Origin: Amaurobius ferox
Taxonomy: Eukaryota; Arthropoda; Arachnida; Araneae; Amaurobiidae
Assembly (NCBI GenBank): GCA_951213105.1
Contig: OX578145.1
Location: forward strand, 121,162,425 to 121,226,424
Length of the DNA: 64,000 nt
Direction: 5' to 3'
A program made the translations under genes and the position numbers. This document shows positions 34,867 through 47,499 of this stretch, piece after piece (within the stretch, counting starts at the first letter, position 1; each line of letters begins with the position of its first letter). The notes under the pieces were generated by a model that worked only from the letters and a program-made list of their open reading frames with translations, searched no databases and was not told the DNA's origin.

Positions 34867-35197
34867 TTTCTTATAGTAGATACTTATATTCTTTCCAAGA
34901 TAGTGAAATTTTGTCAATGAGTCGTCATTTTCATTGATTTAGCGTCATTTTTATCCATTTGGCGAGATTTTCGTTAATTTGGTAACATTTTAAAAAGTCG
35001 CTAAGTTAACGACATTCCGCCAAATTCTTTACCAAAATCTCGCCAAGCTTTATGGACGGAGAAATAAGTTATTCTTATAGCAGAAAAATTACTATTGGCG
35101 TTCAAATACAAAAGCATTACCTAAAGCATATTTTCTCATGAATGGCACGAGCTAGATCCAGAATGACGTCACTAAACTGATCGCATAATATTACATA
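34867..35197 (+). repeat. Family R repeat, copy R4, left half
   Basis: It begins right after the head of R3 and runs to 'attacata' at 35197, where the Helitron starts. The missing remainder resumes at 51353 with 'tgaaaagtgaacatg'. Confidence 0.85.
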
Positions 35198-35290
35198 CTA
35201 GCCGCCTTTGGCGACCAGCCTGTTCGCTACCCTTGAAAATCCTGACAGTGGCAAGCTCGCTTTTTAACGATGCTGCTCAGCGAAAAAGTT
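35198..35290 (-). other. Helitron 3' terminus with hairpin and CTAG
   Basis: Read on the minus strand, the end is 'gcgaacaggctggtcgccaa', then 'aggcggctag'. The hairpin sits one base before CTAG. A near-identical 3' end lies at 48134-48205. Confidence 0.9.
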
Positions 35291-38200
35291 TTTTTTTTTA
35301 AGATTATCCCCACCACCACCCGATGCATAAATGCACTGCGACAATCTCCATAACTTTCTTTTTATTTATTTTTTTATTTATTCAGTGTTTAAGTTTTTCA
35401 TTGTGGTCCCAACCACCACCCGATGTAAACAATACATCGCCACAATTCAACCCATCATAATGAGCCAGAAATCTTATAAAAAGTAAACACTAATTCAGTT
35501 TAAAAGTTTTTTTTTAAAGATTGTCTCCACCACCACCCGATGCATAAATGCACCGCGACAATCTCCATAACTTTATTTTTATTTATTTTTTTATTTCTTC
35601 AGTGTTTAAGTTTTTGCATTGTGGTCCCAACCACCACCCGATGTAAGCAATACATCGCCACAATTCAATCCATCATAATGAGCCAGAAACCTTATAAAAA
35701 GTAAACACTAATTCAGTTTTAAAAGTTTTTTTTTTAAAGATTGCCCCCACCACCACCCGATGCATAAATGCACCGCGACAATCTCCATAACTTTATTTTT
35801 TTATTTCTTCAGTGTTTAAGTTTTTGCATTGTGGTCCCAACCACCACCCGATGTAAACAATACATCGCCACAATTCAATCCAGCATAATGAGGCAGAAAC
35901 CTTATAAAAAGCAAAGAGTAATTCGGTTTTTAATTGTGCCTAAGCCAAAAACCGTGTAAAAAGCAAACACTTATTCGGTTTTTAATTGTCGCTAGGCCAA
36001 AAACCGTATAAAAAGCAACCAAACACTAATTCGGTTTTTAATTGTCCCTAGGCCAAAAACCGTATAAAAAGCAATCAATGATTAAGTTTTTTTATTGTGG
36101 TTCCAACCACCACCCGATGTAAATAATACATCGCCACAATTAAGTTTTTACAATACAATAGAGTACGCCACAACAATACGTCAACACAATTAAGGTTTTT
36201 CATTGTGGTCCCAACCACCACCCAATGTAAACAATACATCGGCATAATTCAATCCAGCATAATGAGCCGGAAACCTTATAAAAAGTAAACACTAATTTGG
36301 TTTTTAATTATCCCTAGGCCAAAAACCGTGTAAAAAGCAGATACTTATTTGGTTTTTAATTGTCGCTAGGCCAAAAACCGTATAAAAAGCAACCAAACAC
36401 TAATTCGGTTTTTAATTGTCCCTAGGCCAAAAACCGTATAAAAAGCGATCAATGATTAAGTTTTACATTGTGGTCCCAACCACCACTCGTTATAAACAAT
36501 ACATCACCACAATTAAGTTTTTACAATACAACAATACAGTACGCTACAAAAATACATCGCCATAATTAAGTTTTTTCCTTGCGGTCCCAACCACCCCCCG
36601 ATGTAAACAATACATCGCCACAATTAAGTTTCTACAATACAACAATACAGTACGCCACAAAAATACATCGCCATAATTAAGTTTTGTAATACAAAAATAC
36701 ATCGCCATAATTAAGTTTTTCATTGTGGTCCCAACCACCTCCCGATGTAAACAATACATCGCCACAATTCAATCCAGCATAATGAGGCAGAAACCTTATA
36801 AAAAGCAAACAGTAATTCGGTTTTTAATTGTGCCTAGGCCAAAAACCGTGTAAAAAGCAAAAACTTATTCGGTTTTTAATTGTCCTTAGGCCAAAAACCG
36901 TATAAAAAGCAATCAATGATTAAGTTTTTTCATTGTGGTTCCAACCACCACCCGATGTAAATAATACATCGCCACAATTAAGTTTGTACAATACAACAAT
37001 AGAGTACGCCACAACAATATGTCGCCACAATTAGGTTTTTTCATTGTAGTCCCAACCACCACCAGATGTAAACAATACATCGCCACAATTCAACCCATCA
37101 TAATGAGCCAGAAATCTTATAAAAAGTAAACACTAATTCAGTTTTAAAAGTTTTTTTTTTAAAGATTGTCCCCACCACCACCCGATGCATAAATGAACCG
37201 CGACAATCTCCATAACTTTATTTTTATTTATTTTTTTATTTCTTCAGTGTTTAAGTTTTTGCATTGTGGTCCCAACCACCACCCGATGTAAACAATACAT
37301 CGCCACAATTCAATCCAGCATAATGATGCAGAAACCTTATAAAAAGCAAACAGTAATTCGGTTTTTAATTGTGCCTAGGCCAAAAACCGTGTAAAAAGCA
37401 AAAACTTATTCGGTTTTTAATTGTCCTTAGGCCAAAAACCGTATAAAAAGCAACAATGATTAAGTTATTTTATTGTGGTTCCAACCACCACCCGATGTAA
37501 ATAATACATCGCCACAATTAAGTTTTTACAATACAATAGAGTACGCCACAACAATACGTCGACACAATTAAGGTTTTTCATTGTGGTCCCAACCACCACC
37601 CAATGTAAACAATACATCGGCATAATTCAATCCAGCATAATGAGCCGGAAACCTTATAAAAAGTAAACACTAATTTGGTTTTTAATTATCCCTAGGCCAA
37701 AAACCGTGTAAAAAGCAACCAAACACTAATTCGGTTTTTAATTGTCCCTAGGCCAAAAACCGTATAAAAAGCGATCAATGATTAAGTTTTACATTGTGGT
37801 CCCAACCACCACTCGTTGTAAACAATACATCACCACAATTAAGTTTTTACAATACAACAATACAGTAAGCTACAAAAATACATCACCCGATGTAAACAAT
37901 ACATCGCCACAATTCAATCCAGCATAATGAGGCAGAAACCTTATAAAAAGCAAAGAGTAATTCGGTTTTTAATTGTGCCTAAGCCAAAAACCGTGTAAAA
38001 AGCAAACACTTATTCGGTTTTTAATTGTCCTTAGGCCAAAAACCGTATAAAAAGCAATCAATGATTAAGTTTTTTTATTGTGGTTCCAACCACCACCCGA
38101 TGTAAATAATACATCGCCACAATTAAGTTTTTACAATACAATAGAGTACGACACAACAATACGTCGACACAATTAAGGTTTTTCATTGTGGTCCCAACCA

Positions 38201-41200
38201 CCACCCAATGTAAACAATACATCGGCATAATTCAATCCAGCATAATGAGCCGGAAACCTTATAAAAAGTAAACACTAATTTGGTTTTTAATTATCCCTAG
38301 GCCAAAAACCGTGTAAAAAGCAACCAAACACTAATTCGGTTTTTAATTGTCCCTAGGCCAAAAACCGTATAAAAAGCGATCAATGATTAAGTTTTACATT
38401 GTGGTCCCAACCACCACTCGTTGTAAACAATACATCACCACAATTAAGTTTTTACAATACAACAATACAGTACGCTACAAAAATACATCACCCGATGTAA
38501 ACAATACATCGCCACAATTCAATCCAGCATAATGAGGCAGAAACCTTATAAAAAGCAAAGAGTAATTCGGTTTTTAATTGTGCCTAAGCCAAAAACCGTG
38601 TAAAAAGCAAACACTTATTCGGTTTTTAATTGTCCTTAGGCCAAAAACCGTATAAAAAGCAATCAATGATTAAGTTTTTTTATTGTGGTTCCAACCACCA
38701 CCCGATGTAAATAATACATCGCCACAATTAAGTTTTTACAATACAATAGAGTACGCCACAACAATACGTCGACACAATTAAGGTTTTTCATTGTGGTCCC
38801 AACCCCCACCCAATGTAAACAATACATCGGCATAATTCAATCCAGCATAATGAGCCGGAAACCTTATAAAAAGCAAATACTTATTCGGTTTTTAATTGTC
38901 GCTAGGCCAAAAACCGTATAAAAAGCAACCAAACACTAATTCGGTTTTTAATTGTCCCTAGGCCAAAAACCGTATAAAAAGCGATCAATGATTAAGTTTT
39001 ACATTGTGGTCCCAACCACCACTCGTTGTGAACAATACATCACCACAATTAAGTTTTTACAATACAACAATACAGTACGCTACAAAAATACATCGCCATA
39101 ATTAAGTTTTTTCCTTGCGGTCCCAACCACCCCCCGATGTAAACAATACATCGCCACAATTAAGTTTCTACAATACAACAATACAGTACGCCACAAAAAT
39201 ACATCGCCATAATTAAGTTTTGTAATACAAAAATACATCGCCATAATTAAGTTTTTCATTGTGGTCCCAACCACCACCCGATGTAAACAATACATCGCCA
39301 CAATTCAATCCAGCATAATGAGGCAGAAACCTTATAAAAAGCAAACAGTAATTCGGTTTTTAATTGTGCCTAGGCCAAAAACCGTGTAAAAAGCAAAAAC
39401 TTATTCGGTTTTTAATTGTCCTTAGGCCAAAATCCGTATAAAAGGCAATCAATGATTAAGTTTTTTCATTGTGGTTCCAACCACCACCCGATGTAAATAA
39501 TACATCGCCACAATTAAGTTTGTACAATACAACAATAGAGTACGCCACAACAATATGTCGCCACAATTAAGTTTTTTCATTGTAGTCCCAACCACCACCC
39601 GATGTAAACAATACATCGCCACAATTCAACCCATCATAATGAGTCAGAAATCTTATAAAAAGTAAACACTAATTCAGTTTTAAAAGTTTTTTTTTTTAAA
39701 GATTATCCCCACCACCACCCGATGCATAAATGCACCGCGACAATCTCCATAACTTTATTTTTATTTATTTTTTTATTTCTTCAGTGTTTAAGTTTTTGCA
39801 TTGTGGTCCCAACCACCACCCGATGTAAACAATACATCGCCACAATTCAATCCACCATAATGAGGCAGAAACCTTATAAAAAGCAAACAGTAATTCGGTT
39901 TTTAATTGTGCCTAGGCCAAAAACCGTGTAAAAAGCAAAAACTTATTCGGTTTTTAATTGTCCTTAGGCCAAAAACCGTATAAAAAGCAATCAATGATTA
40001 AGTTTTTTCATTGTGGTTCCAACCACCACCCGATGTAAATAATACATCGCCACAATTAAGTTTGTACAATACAACAATAGAGTACGCCACAACAATATGT
40101 CGCCACAATTAAGTTTTTTCATTGTAGTCCCAACCACCACCCGATGTAAACAATACATCGCCACAATTCAACCCATCATAATGAGCCAGAAACCTTATAA
40201 AAAGTAAACACTAATTCGGTTTTAAAAGTTTTTTTTTAAAGATTGTCCCCGCCACCACCCGATGCATAAATGCACCGCGACAATCTCTATAACTTTATTT
40301 TTATTTTTTTATTTATTCAGTGTTTAAGTTTTTGCATTGTGGTCCCAACCACCACCCGATGTAAACAATACATCACCACAATTCAATCCAGCATAATGAG
40401 CCGGAAACCTTATAAAAAGTAAACACTAATTCGGTTTTTAATTGTCCCTAGGCCAAAAACCGTGTAAAAAGCAAATACTTATTCGGTTTTTAATTGTCGC
40501 TAGGCCAAAAACCGTATAAAAAGCACCCATACACTAATTCGGTTTTTAATTGTCCCTAGGCCAAAAACCGTATAAAAAGCAATCGATGATTAAGTTTTAC
40601 ATTGTGGTCCCAACCACCACTCGATGTAAATAATACATCGCCACATTAAATTTTTACAATACAACAATAGAGTACGCCACAACAACACATCGCCAGAATT
40701 AATTTTTTTAATTGTGGTCCCAACCACCACCCGATGTAAACAATACATCGCCACAATTCAATCCATCATAATGAGCCAGAAACCTTATAAAAAGTAAACA
40801 CTAATTCGGTTTTAAAAGTTTTTTTTTTAAAGATTGTCCCCGCCATCACCCGATGCATAAATGCACCGCGACAATCTCTATGACTTTCTTTTTATTTTTT
40901 TATTTATTCAGTGTTTAAGTTTTTGCATTGTGGTCCCAACCACCACCCGATGTAAACAATACATCACCACAATTCAATCCAGCATAATGAGCCGGAAACC
41001 TTATAAAAAGTAAACACTAATTCGGTTTTTAATTGTCCCTAGGCCAAAAACCGTGTAAAAAGCAAATACTTATTCGGTTTTTAATTGTCGCTAGGCCAAA
41101 AACCGTATAAAAAGCACCCAAACACTAATTCGGTTTTTAATTGTCCCTAGGCCAAAAACCGTATAAAAAGCAACCGTATAAAAAGCAAATACATCGCCAC

Positions 41201-41395
41201 AATTAAGTTTTATAATACGACAATTCTTGACACCACAATAATACATCGCCTCAATTAAGTTATTTCATTGTGGTCCCAACCACCACTCAATGTAAACAAT
41301 ACATTGCAACAATTAATACATCACCACACTTAAGTTATTACTATACAACAATACATTACGTCACAATATATCGCCACAATTCAATCCATCATAAT
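35291..41395. repeat. Structured satellite array inside the Helitron
   Basis: About 6 kb of interleaved short modules. One module has 'cggttttt' paired to 'aaaaaccg' around 'ctaggcc'. A second has 'attgtgg' paired to 'ccacaat' enclosing 'gatgta' / 'tacatc'. A third has 'agattgtc' paired to 'gacaatct' enclosing 'tgcat' / 'atgca'. Modules end with 'tataaaaag'. Larger blocks recur, for instance with shifts of 605 bp (37742 and 38347) and 2536 bp (36544 and 39080). Frames here are repeat artefacts. Confidence 0.92.
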
Positions 41396-41434
41396 TCAAT
41401 AATTTAAATTTCATACCATCACCTATAATGTTTA

Positions 41435-41746
41435 TCATAGTTTATCACCTATAACGTTTATCATCATATAACGTTTATCATCATAGGTGGATATTTCAAT
41501 TTTAATTTGCCTAACAGTATAAATCTGATGGTCTTTACTTGCAATTTTAAATTGTTCAACTCTATTATATCTTCGCCTTGTTATACAGATATAGTAATCT
41601 TGATAACAGATTATTTTTTTCACAGCATTCTTATTAACACCTTTAGCAGTTATCATCTCCATGAAAGGTGTTTTCAAACTATACATCTTTGATCTCAAGC
41701 CAAAGGCCAACAAACTCCAGAGCAGGATTTCCATTTTAGACTCCAT
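41435..41746 (-). CDS. Small ORF downstream of RepHel, function unknown
   Basis: This 103-codon frame starts 54 bp after the RepHel stop on the same strand and ends at the edge of the satellite array. It contains 'CITRRRYNRVEQFKIASK' and a basic, hydrophobic-mixed sequence, with no signal peptide or recognisable motif. It is not known to me from other Helitrons. It may be a chance frame or a small accessory gene. Confidence 0.3.
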   Translation of the reverse strand: MESKMEILLWSLLAFGLRSKMYSLKTPFMEMITAKGVNKNAVKKIICYQDYYICITRRRYNRVEQFKIASKDHQIYTVRQIKIEISTYDDKRYMMINVIGDKL

Positions 41747-41799
41747 TCATTTCTTTAGTTCATTTTAGATTTTGATAATTTAGAAAATGAAATTTTGTT

Positions 41800-43965
41800 T
41801 CACTCTCGCAGTATTTCCTTATACACGATATTTTTTGTTTTCCCATCTGGTGCAAGTATAAATAGATTCCTATTATCCCCAACTCTTAAGCAACCAACAT
41901 AAAGTTGTCCATGGGAGAAGCAAGACCTTTGTAGGTTGAGTCCAACAACTTTCAAACTCTGTCCCTGAGATTTGTTTATACTCATCGCAAAACTGAGCCG
42001 AACTGGAAACTGTAGGCGTTTAAACTCAAACGGGAGGTTTGGCGGTATGATAGGGATGCGTGGTAGAAAAACGTGACTTCCAGCAGAATGACCTGTTATG
42101 ATCGTTGCCTCAAGGACATTAGGCATCATTTTCTTAACAATCAATCTTGTTCCATTACACAGTGCCGGTGGATCTAGATTTCTTAAAAGCATTATGGGTG
42201 CCCCAATCTTTAGTTCTAATTTATGTGAGGGCACACCAGAAATTTCCAGTGAATTCAAAAATTCTGGTGAGTACTCGACGGCCTGATTTATATCTATTAC
42301 AGAATCTACAGACTTGTACGTGTGAACAGAAGCAGGAAGTTTCATGAGTAGTTGTCTGTTAATGACATTAACCGCTTCGTTCGTGGGAGCAAGAATAGCT
42401 CTTTCACATAGCCACTTAGGGTCTCGGAAGTGAAGCTCAATGTTGGGAAATACACTTTCTTTTAGTTCTACTGGTGTTGTAACAATATTTCCAATAAATC
42501 CCATCTCTATTAATCCCTTGTCATCAGCGGTTATGTCCCCGTTTCCAAGTCGCAGTAGGTTCTCTGCAAATTCTTGGGCAGCGGCATGACCTGTTATATG
42601 AACTCTCATGTTCGTTTCTAACCTGAGTCTTTGAACATTTGTCCAAAGGCAAGATGATTTAATTGATGCATGTATTTCATCCGCTTTTGTACCACGTTGA
42701 ATTACTGGAAGAGTCTGCCTGAAATCCCCAGATAAAACCAAAGTTACTCCTCCTATACGTCTTGTGTTATGAAAAAGGTCTTGCATGGTAACGTCAAGAG
42801 CTTCCAAAGCAGCCTTGTTTGACATTGTGCACTCATCCCAGACAATAAGCTTGCATCTTCTGAGAAGTGCAGCCTTATTCGAACTTCTTGAAATGTTGCA
42901 AGTGGGATGTTCAACACTTGCTAGATTTAGAGGTAATTTAAACACTGAATGAGCTGTTCTTCCTCCAGCCAAAAGAGTAGCAGCAATTCCCGAAGAAGCT
43001 ACAGCAAGGGCAACCATACCTCTCTGTCTCACTTTTGCTAAAAGAAGATTGATAAGATAAGTTTTCCCTGTTCCACCGGGTGCGTCTAAGAAGAATATTC
43101 CACCCACTCCATCAAAAACAGCAGATGTAATTAACTCAAAGGCTTGTCTCTGATCCTCAACCAGATTTGGCTCATTTGATTGGACATACGTTGTTAGTTC
43201 ATCTATATTGTAGCTTGTCTCCCTCATTATTTCGTAGTTGAGACTGCTAGAGTCGCCCCTTTGTGGCTCAGGAAGTCCGAATGCTTTTAAATTCAAACCA
43301 CCTAAGGCCTTTATCTTATCTTCGAGAAAGATCAATGCTTGATTGAAGATGACATCGTCATACACTAACTCAAAGTTATTGGTCCTAACTCTTGCCTGGT
43401 GCAAAATGTCTTCAGACATATTTTGTTTCTGTAAATTCCACAGCTCCAGAGGATTTGACATGGAACATGTCTGCAGCATAAGTACAAATAGATTACGGAG
43501 CATTCCCGCTGATCGAGTGGCAGCTGCTTCTTCCAGTGTATTTTTCCATTGTGAGTCATCTTCGAGAAGGCCTTTTAGCTGGCAGGCTTGCTTGAAAGTA
43601 TCACATACTGTTTCGCCAACAGTTTTTAAAAAGCTGAAGGATGTAGGACCTTGTACTTCGTGAAGCAACAGTCGAAGATGAAAGCATTCAGAGTTGGTTG
43701 GATGAACTGTGTAGACACGACCAAGTGCATCGCTTGATCTAATACCCGAATGTTCCAGTACAATTTGACCAGACTTACGACGGAGCCATTTTTTTTCTGC
43801 TTGCATTCCACGTGTAGTACTTTGGCAACTGATGGTACAGCAGAGTGCGAGCGAACTCGTCACTTTGGCACAGGGAGAAGAAGGCAGTAAGTGTTGTATC
43901 TGGCGGGGACTGTGCTCGGGCTCGTGCATTCTCACTTGTGAAGTAAACTCTCTGCCCATTCTCAA
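41800..43965 (-). pseudogene. Helitron RepHel: helicase part
   Basis: The 721-codon frame contains a Pif1/RecD2-type helicase: Walker A 'DAPGGTGKTYLINLL', Walker B 'LIVWDECTMSNK', 'VLSGDFRQTLPVI' (motif III), and 'SFAMSINKSQGQSL' (motif VI), ending naturally at 'KEILRE'. The first 50 or so codons are out of the true frame. Homology starts at 'KKWLRRKSGQIVLEHSGIRS' because an 8-base T run (43789-43796) shifts the frame relative to the Rep part. The helicase unwinds DNA during rolling-circle transposition. Confidence 0.92.
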
Positions 43966-44815
43966 GATGAACGCTCAAATGAGTGACTGTGGGATATCTC
44001 TCGTGAATGGGAAAGCCCAAGATCCTCCAAATGGCCTCATTGCTGCTAATGTAACGGCCAATTTCATACTGCTGCACCTCATCATGCACACTTTCGTCAG
44101 TCGTCACTTGAAATGCTGCCATGTCAGACCCCTTATTAACATATTTGCACACATATTTGATAGACTGAACCGAGCTACAGTATTCCACATTAATGTGGGC
44201 ATTGAATGCCTTCGATAATAACGGACAATACGGAACGACCCATCTATTGTCAACCATGACATCAGAACCTCGTACTTTCTTGACTACCGTAAATCCCCCG
44301 TCTTCTGGATCTCTGCGACGATAGAGGGGATATCCGTCACGGTCTGTCCGCGTATTAATCAAATGTTTCCTTGGGTACCTCTTCGTGCATATCCCGTCTT
44401 TCATGCGGGGAGAGCGTGAATTAATGTTCCCGCATGGGCCATGAATCATATGTTTTGTGACTATGTCATACAAAATTGGGTCAATTTCCGGATTCGGTAT
44501 TTCCGCACTGATGAATTCATCTACTCTGTGAACATGGATTCTGTCATGAAGCCAGAGTAAGATATGTGCATGTGGAAGACCCCGCTTCTGCCACTCCACC
44601 GTGTACATGAAACAGGCAACGTTACCAAATATCTTTCCTTTATTGAGGAGGTTGGTCAGAGATTTCAATTTCTGGCGGAAGACTCTAGCAAGCAAGTCAT
44701 GCCGATCCTGACCTTTCTGTCTGGGCATTAATTCGTTTGTTACTTCACCCCACTGAGGATTACACGTAAACGTTATGAATAAGTCAGGTCTACCAAAATT
44801 TCGGACATACGTCAT
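43775..44815 (-). pseudogene. Helitron RepHel: Rep (HUH endonuclease) part
   Basis: The frame shows 'GRPDLFITFTCNPQW', the HUH motif 'GLPHAHILLWL' (His82 and His84 of this frame) and the twin-tyrosine region 'YVCKYVNKGSDMA', all hallmarks of the Helitron initiator that nicks the ends and holds DNA through tyrosine. It is in phase with the upstream frame 44831-46210 but separated by one TAA at 44831-44833 where related proteins usually have Gln ('YMH' then stop). It ends through the homopolymer frameshift at 43789-43796. Confidence 0.92.
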
Positions 44816-44830
44816 GGCGTCTTGAGTTCT

Positions 44831-46210
44831 TTAGTGCATGTAGCGAGGACCACCTGTGAAGCTAGAAGGTAAAATTATAAGTTGGCCTATGTCACGAACA
44901 TTACCATCACTGTTGACAGCATCCCTCAGATGAACATAATCTTCTACCCGTAGTTTCCTCTGGTTCAAGCGTATGAACCTCAGACGCTCTGATTCAATCT
45001 TTGCATATACGTCTACGGCGAACTGGTGAAATAGTGTCTTACACCTTAAAATGATATTAAAGCTTGATGCTCGGTACATCATCCTGAATGCATAAAAGTC
45101 CATTGCCGAAATCTTCTTTGAAGTAGCAATGCCTGTTGTGGGATTCGTTTCTCTCATTTCAAAGTGGTACCCATCCTCACCTTGCCAAAATATTAGCGGA
45201 TACTGAAGTGCATCATAGGATCTATGCGTTTCTGCAATCTTTTGAATCTCATCACTCCTCAAATGAAGCTTGATGTCTCTGCGGCCGTGTTCATCACCAG
45301 CAAGAATAACCGCCACTTCTGATGTTGTCGGTGCGTTAAATCTTCCTTCATGTTCACCGGAAGGCGTTTTATCTGCCCGAATAACAACCTTAAATTCGGG
45401 AGTCATTTTCTCCATAGCACACTTAAAACTACTTACATAACTGTTGTGCTCATGAAGCATGTCCTGTAACTCTGCTACTATATTTGGTTTGGCCTGCATC
45501 ACATTCCTGCAACGTTGTTCAGCCTGTTTTTGCTTGTCATCTACAAAATAAACCTGAAGAAATTTTGGCTCGTCATTTGTTTGGGGTTGCAGACTCCCTA
45601 TTCTGTGGTACACTTGACCTTGCACTTTAAATGTAGGCATATATCCATCTTCTCTAATCAGCTGTGTGCAACCAAATGACGTCATTTGAAAACATGAATT
45701 ATATCGTCTTATGTTTTCTTGGAAATGCCTTGCATCAGGCGAGTTGGACATAAGCAATGTCGAAAGAGGTTCCGGAGGATCTCGAAGTAAAGGCAGGCGA
45801 ATTTTCCCATTGCTGCAACACATACCAGGTGTTTCCCCTTTCCATTTAAGTGCGTGGCAGAAGTTGCATTCGACTGTCATTCTGCCTACTTTAATCATTT
45901 GTTCAGATGCATAATCAATAGTAAAATCATAACTGAATGCAGCATTTTCTTTTTCCAACCAAACTTGATTTCTAACTGCAGCTCTTCTCTGTGCATCAGC
46001 GACCTGTCTTTCTTCCCGCTGTTCCTGGGTTTCATTTTCCCTAACTACAGTCATTCTCTCTGCGTTAAGCATCTGTCTTTCTTCCCGCTGTTCCTGGGTT
46101 TCATTTTCCCTAACTACAGTCATTCTCTCTGCGTTAAGCATCTGTCTTTCTTCCCGCTGTTCCTGGGTTTCATTTTCCCTAACTACAGTCATTCTCTCCG
46201 TGTTAAGCAC
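44831..46210 (-). pseudogene. Helitron RepHel: N-terminal region (Helitron-like N domain)
   Basis: The 459-codon frame begins with three copies of a 23-residue charged repeat ('NETQEQREERQ' core). It then shows 'CNFCHALKWKGETPGMCC' (Cys-rich), 'LPLLRDPPEPLSTLL', and the Helitron-like N domain ('HRSYDALQYPLIFWQGEDGY', 'FHQFAVDVYAKIESERLRFI'). It stops at TAA 44831-44833 just before the Rep core. The ATG at 46210 is internal. The chain continues upstream in another frame (46189-46689). Confidence 0.9.
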
Positions 46211-46600
46211 CTGTCTTTCTTCCCGCTGTTCCTCACTTTCATTTTCCCTAACTGCAGCTCTTCTCTGTGCATCAGCGACCTGTCTTTCTTCCCGCTATCC
46301 TGGGTTTCATTTTCTCTAACTGCAGCTCTTCTCTGTGCATCAGCGACCTGTCTTTCTTCCCGCTGTTCCTGGGTTTCATTTTCTCTAACTGCAGCTCTTC
46401 TCTGTGCATCAGCGACCTGTCTTTCTTCCCGCTGTTCCTGGGTTTCATTTTCTCTAACTGCAGCTCTTCTCTGTGCATCAGCGACCTGTCTTTCTTCCCG
46501 CTGTTCCTGGGTTTCATTTTCTCTAACTGCAGCTCTTCTCTGTGCATCAGCGAGCCGTCTATTTTGACACTGTTCCTCACTTTTGGAGGCTTGAGCAGCG
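45965..46600. repeat. Coding 69-bp minisatellite in RepHel
   Basis: About nine units of 69 bp (23 codons) contain 'tctttcttcccgctgttcct'. Because 69 is divisible by three, unit number can change without loss of frame. Opposite-strand frames here are shadows. Confidence 0.9.
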
Positions 46601-46689
46601 GCATTCCTTTCGCGGTTTCTTCTTCGGTTTGTTTTGCTACTTAAGCACACTTTTTTTTTTGGAGGCATTTTTGTTTTCAATAAAAACAC
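46189..46689 (-). pseudogene. Helitron RepHel: start and charged repeats
   Basis: It begins at an ATG at 46687-46689 in context with basic 'PPKKKVCLSSKTNRRRNRER', possibly a nuclear-localisation segment, and continues with 23-residue repeats ('ADAQRRAAVRENETQ'). A one-base deletion at about 46297-46301 relative to its neighbour repeats shifts the frame, after which the remainder is out of phase. Confidence 0.85.
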
Positions 46690-47499
46690 AAAACAAAGTT
46701 ATAAACACTCATAATACCAATAGCCGATTGCTGAAATAAACTCCAAACTGAATAAAATGCTTACAATTTAAACAAAAATATAAATACAATTCTAGAATAT
46801 GACCTGTTAAATGACACAAAACTGTTAATATGACCTGTTAATAAACCACACAAACCTTTTTATATGACCTGTTAAATCGGAACAATATACAGCCCCCGGT
46901 TATACACTTAATAAACACAGTAATAAAAACACAGGTCGGACGGTCTGGATCTTAACTTAATAAACACAGTAAGTACACTTAAAATATACTTAAATATAAA
47001 AAGAGAAATAGAAATAAAAAAGAGAAATGGTGTTCTTAGAAGAACAAATTAAACAAAAATCTAAATACTATAGAAAATCTAAATCTAATTTATCTAAATA
47101 GAAAATATGTTAAATCAGAACCCCTGTTTAAATAAGAACAATTTTAAAACATAAAACAATATAAATAAAATACACTATAAACGTGTAAGTACACTTATTA
47201 TGTAATAATGTTATACAAAAAAAAAAGAATGTTCTTAAAAGAACAATAAATTCAAATCTTATCTGAAAAAGAGAAGTCAATCATATCTTGATACAGAACA
47301 GTTTAAAAGAAGTTACTAACACAACAGATAAATGTTTGGGTTGAGTTGTAAGAAAATATCACGTTTTTAAAAACTAATAAATGCATTTAAAATGAAAAGT
47401 AATTTAATAATAATTTATTCCAATAAAAATGGATGAATAATGTATTCCAATGAAATGGATGGTTTGTTTTAGTTTAATGACGTTAACACTAATAATTAA
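46690..47499 (-). other. Helitron 5' leader region, no gene
   Basis: AT-rich sequence upstream of the RepHel start. The phrase 'atgacctgtta' recurs near 46798, 46830 and 46862. No promoter or ORF is supported. Confidence 0.5.

Noticed and set aside
35291..41395. CRISPR-like array
   Set aside because: Units are variable in length and tandem without unique spacers, and no cas genes occur. The context is a eukaryotic Helitron.
45854..46644. Plus-strand frames of 237 and 125 codons over the RepHel start
   Set aside because: Shadows of the 69-bp coding repeat on the opposite strand, rich in Ser/Phe/Leu repeats without a domain.
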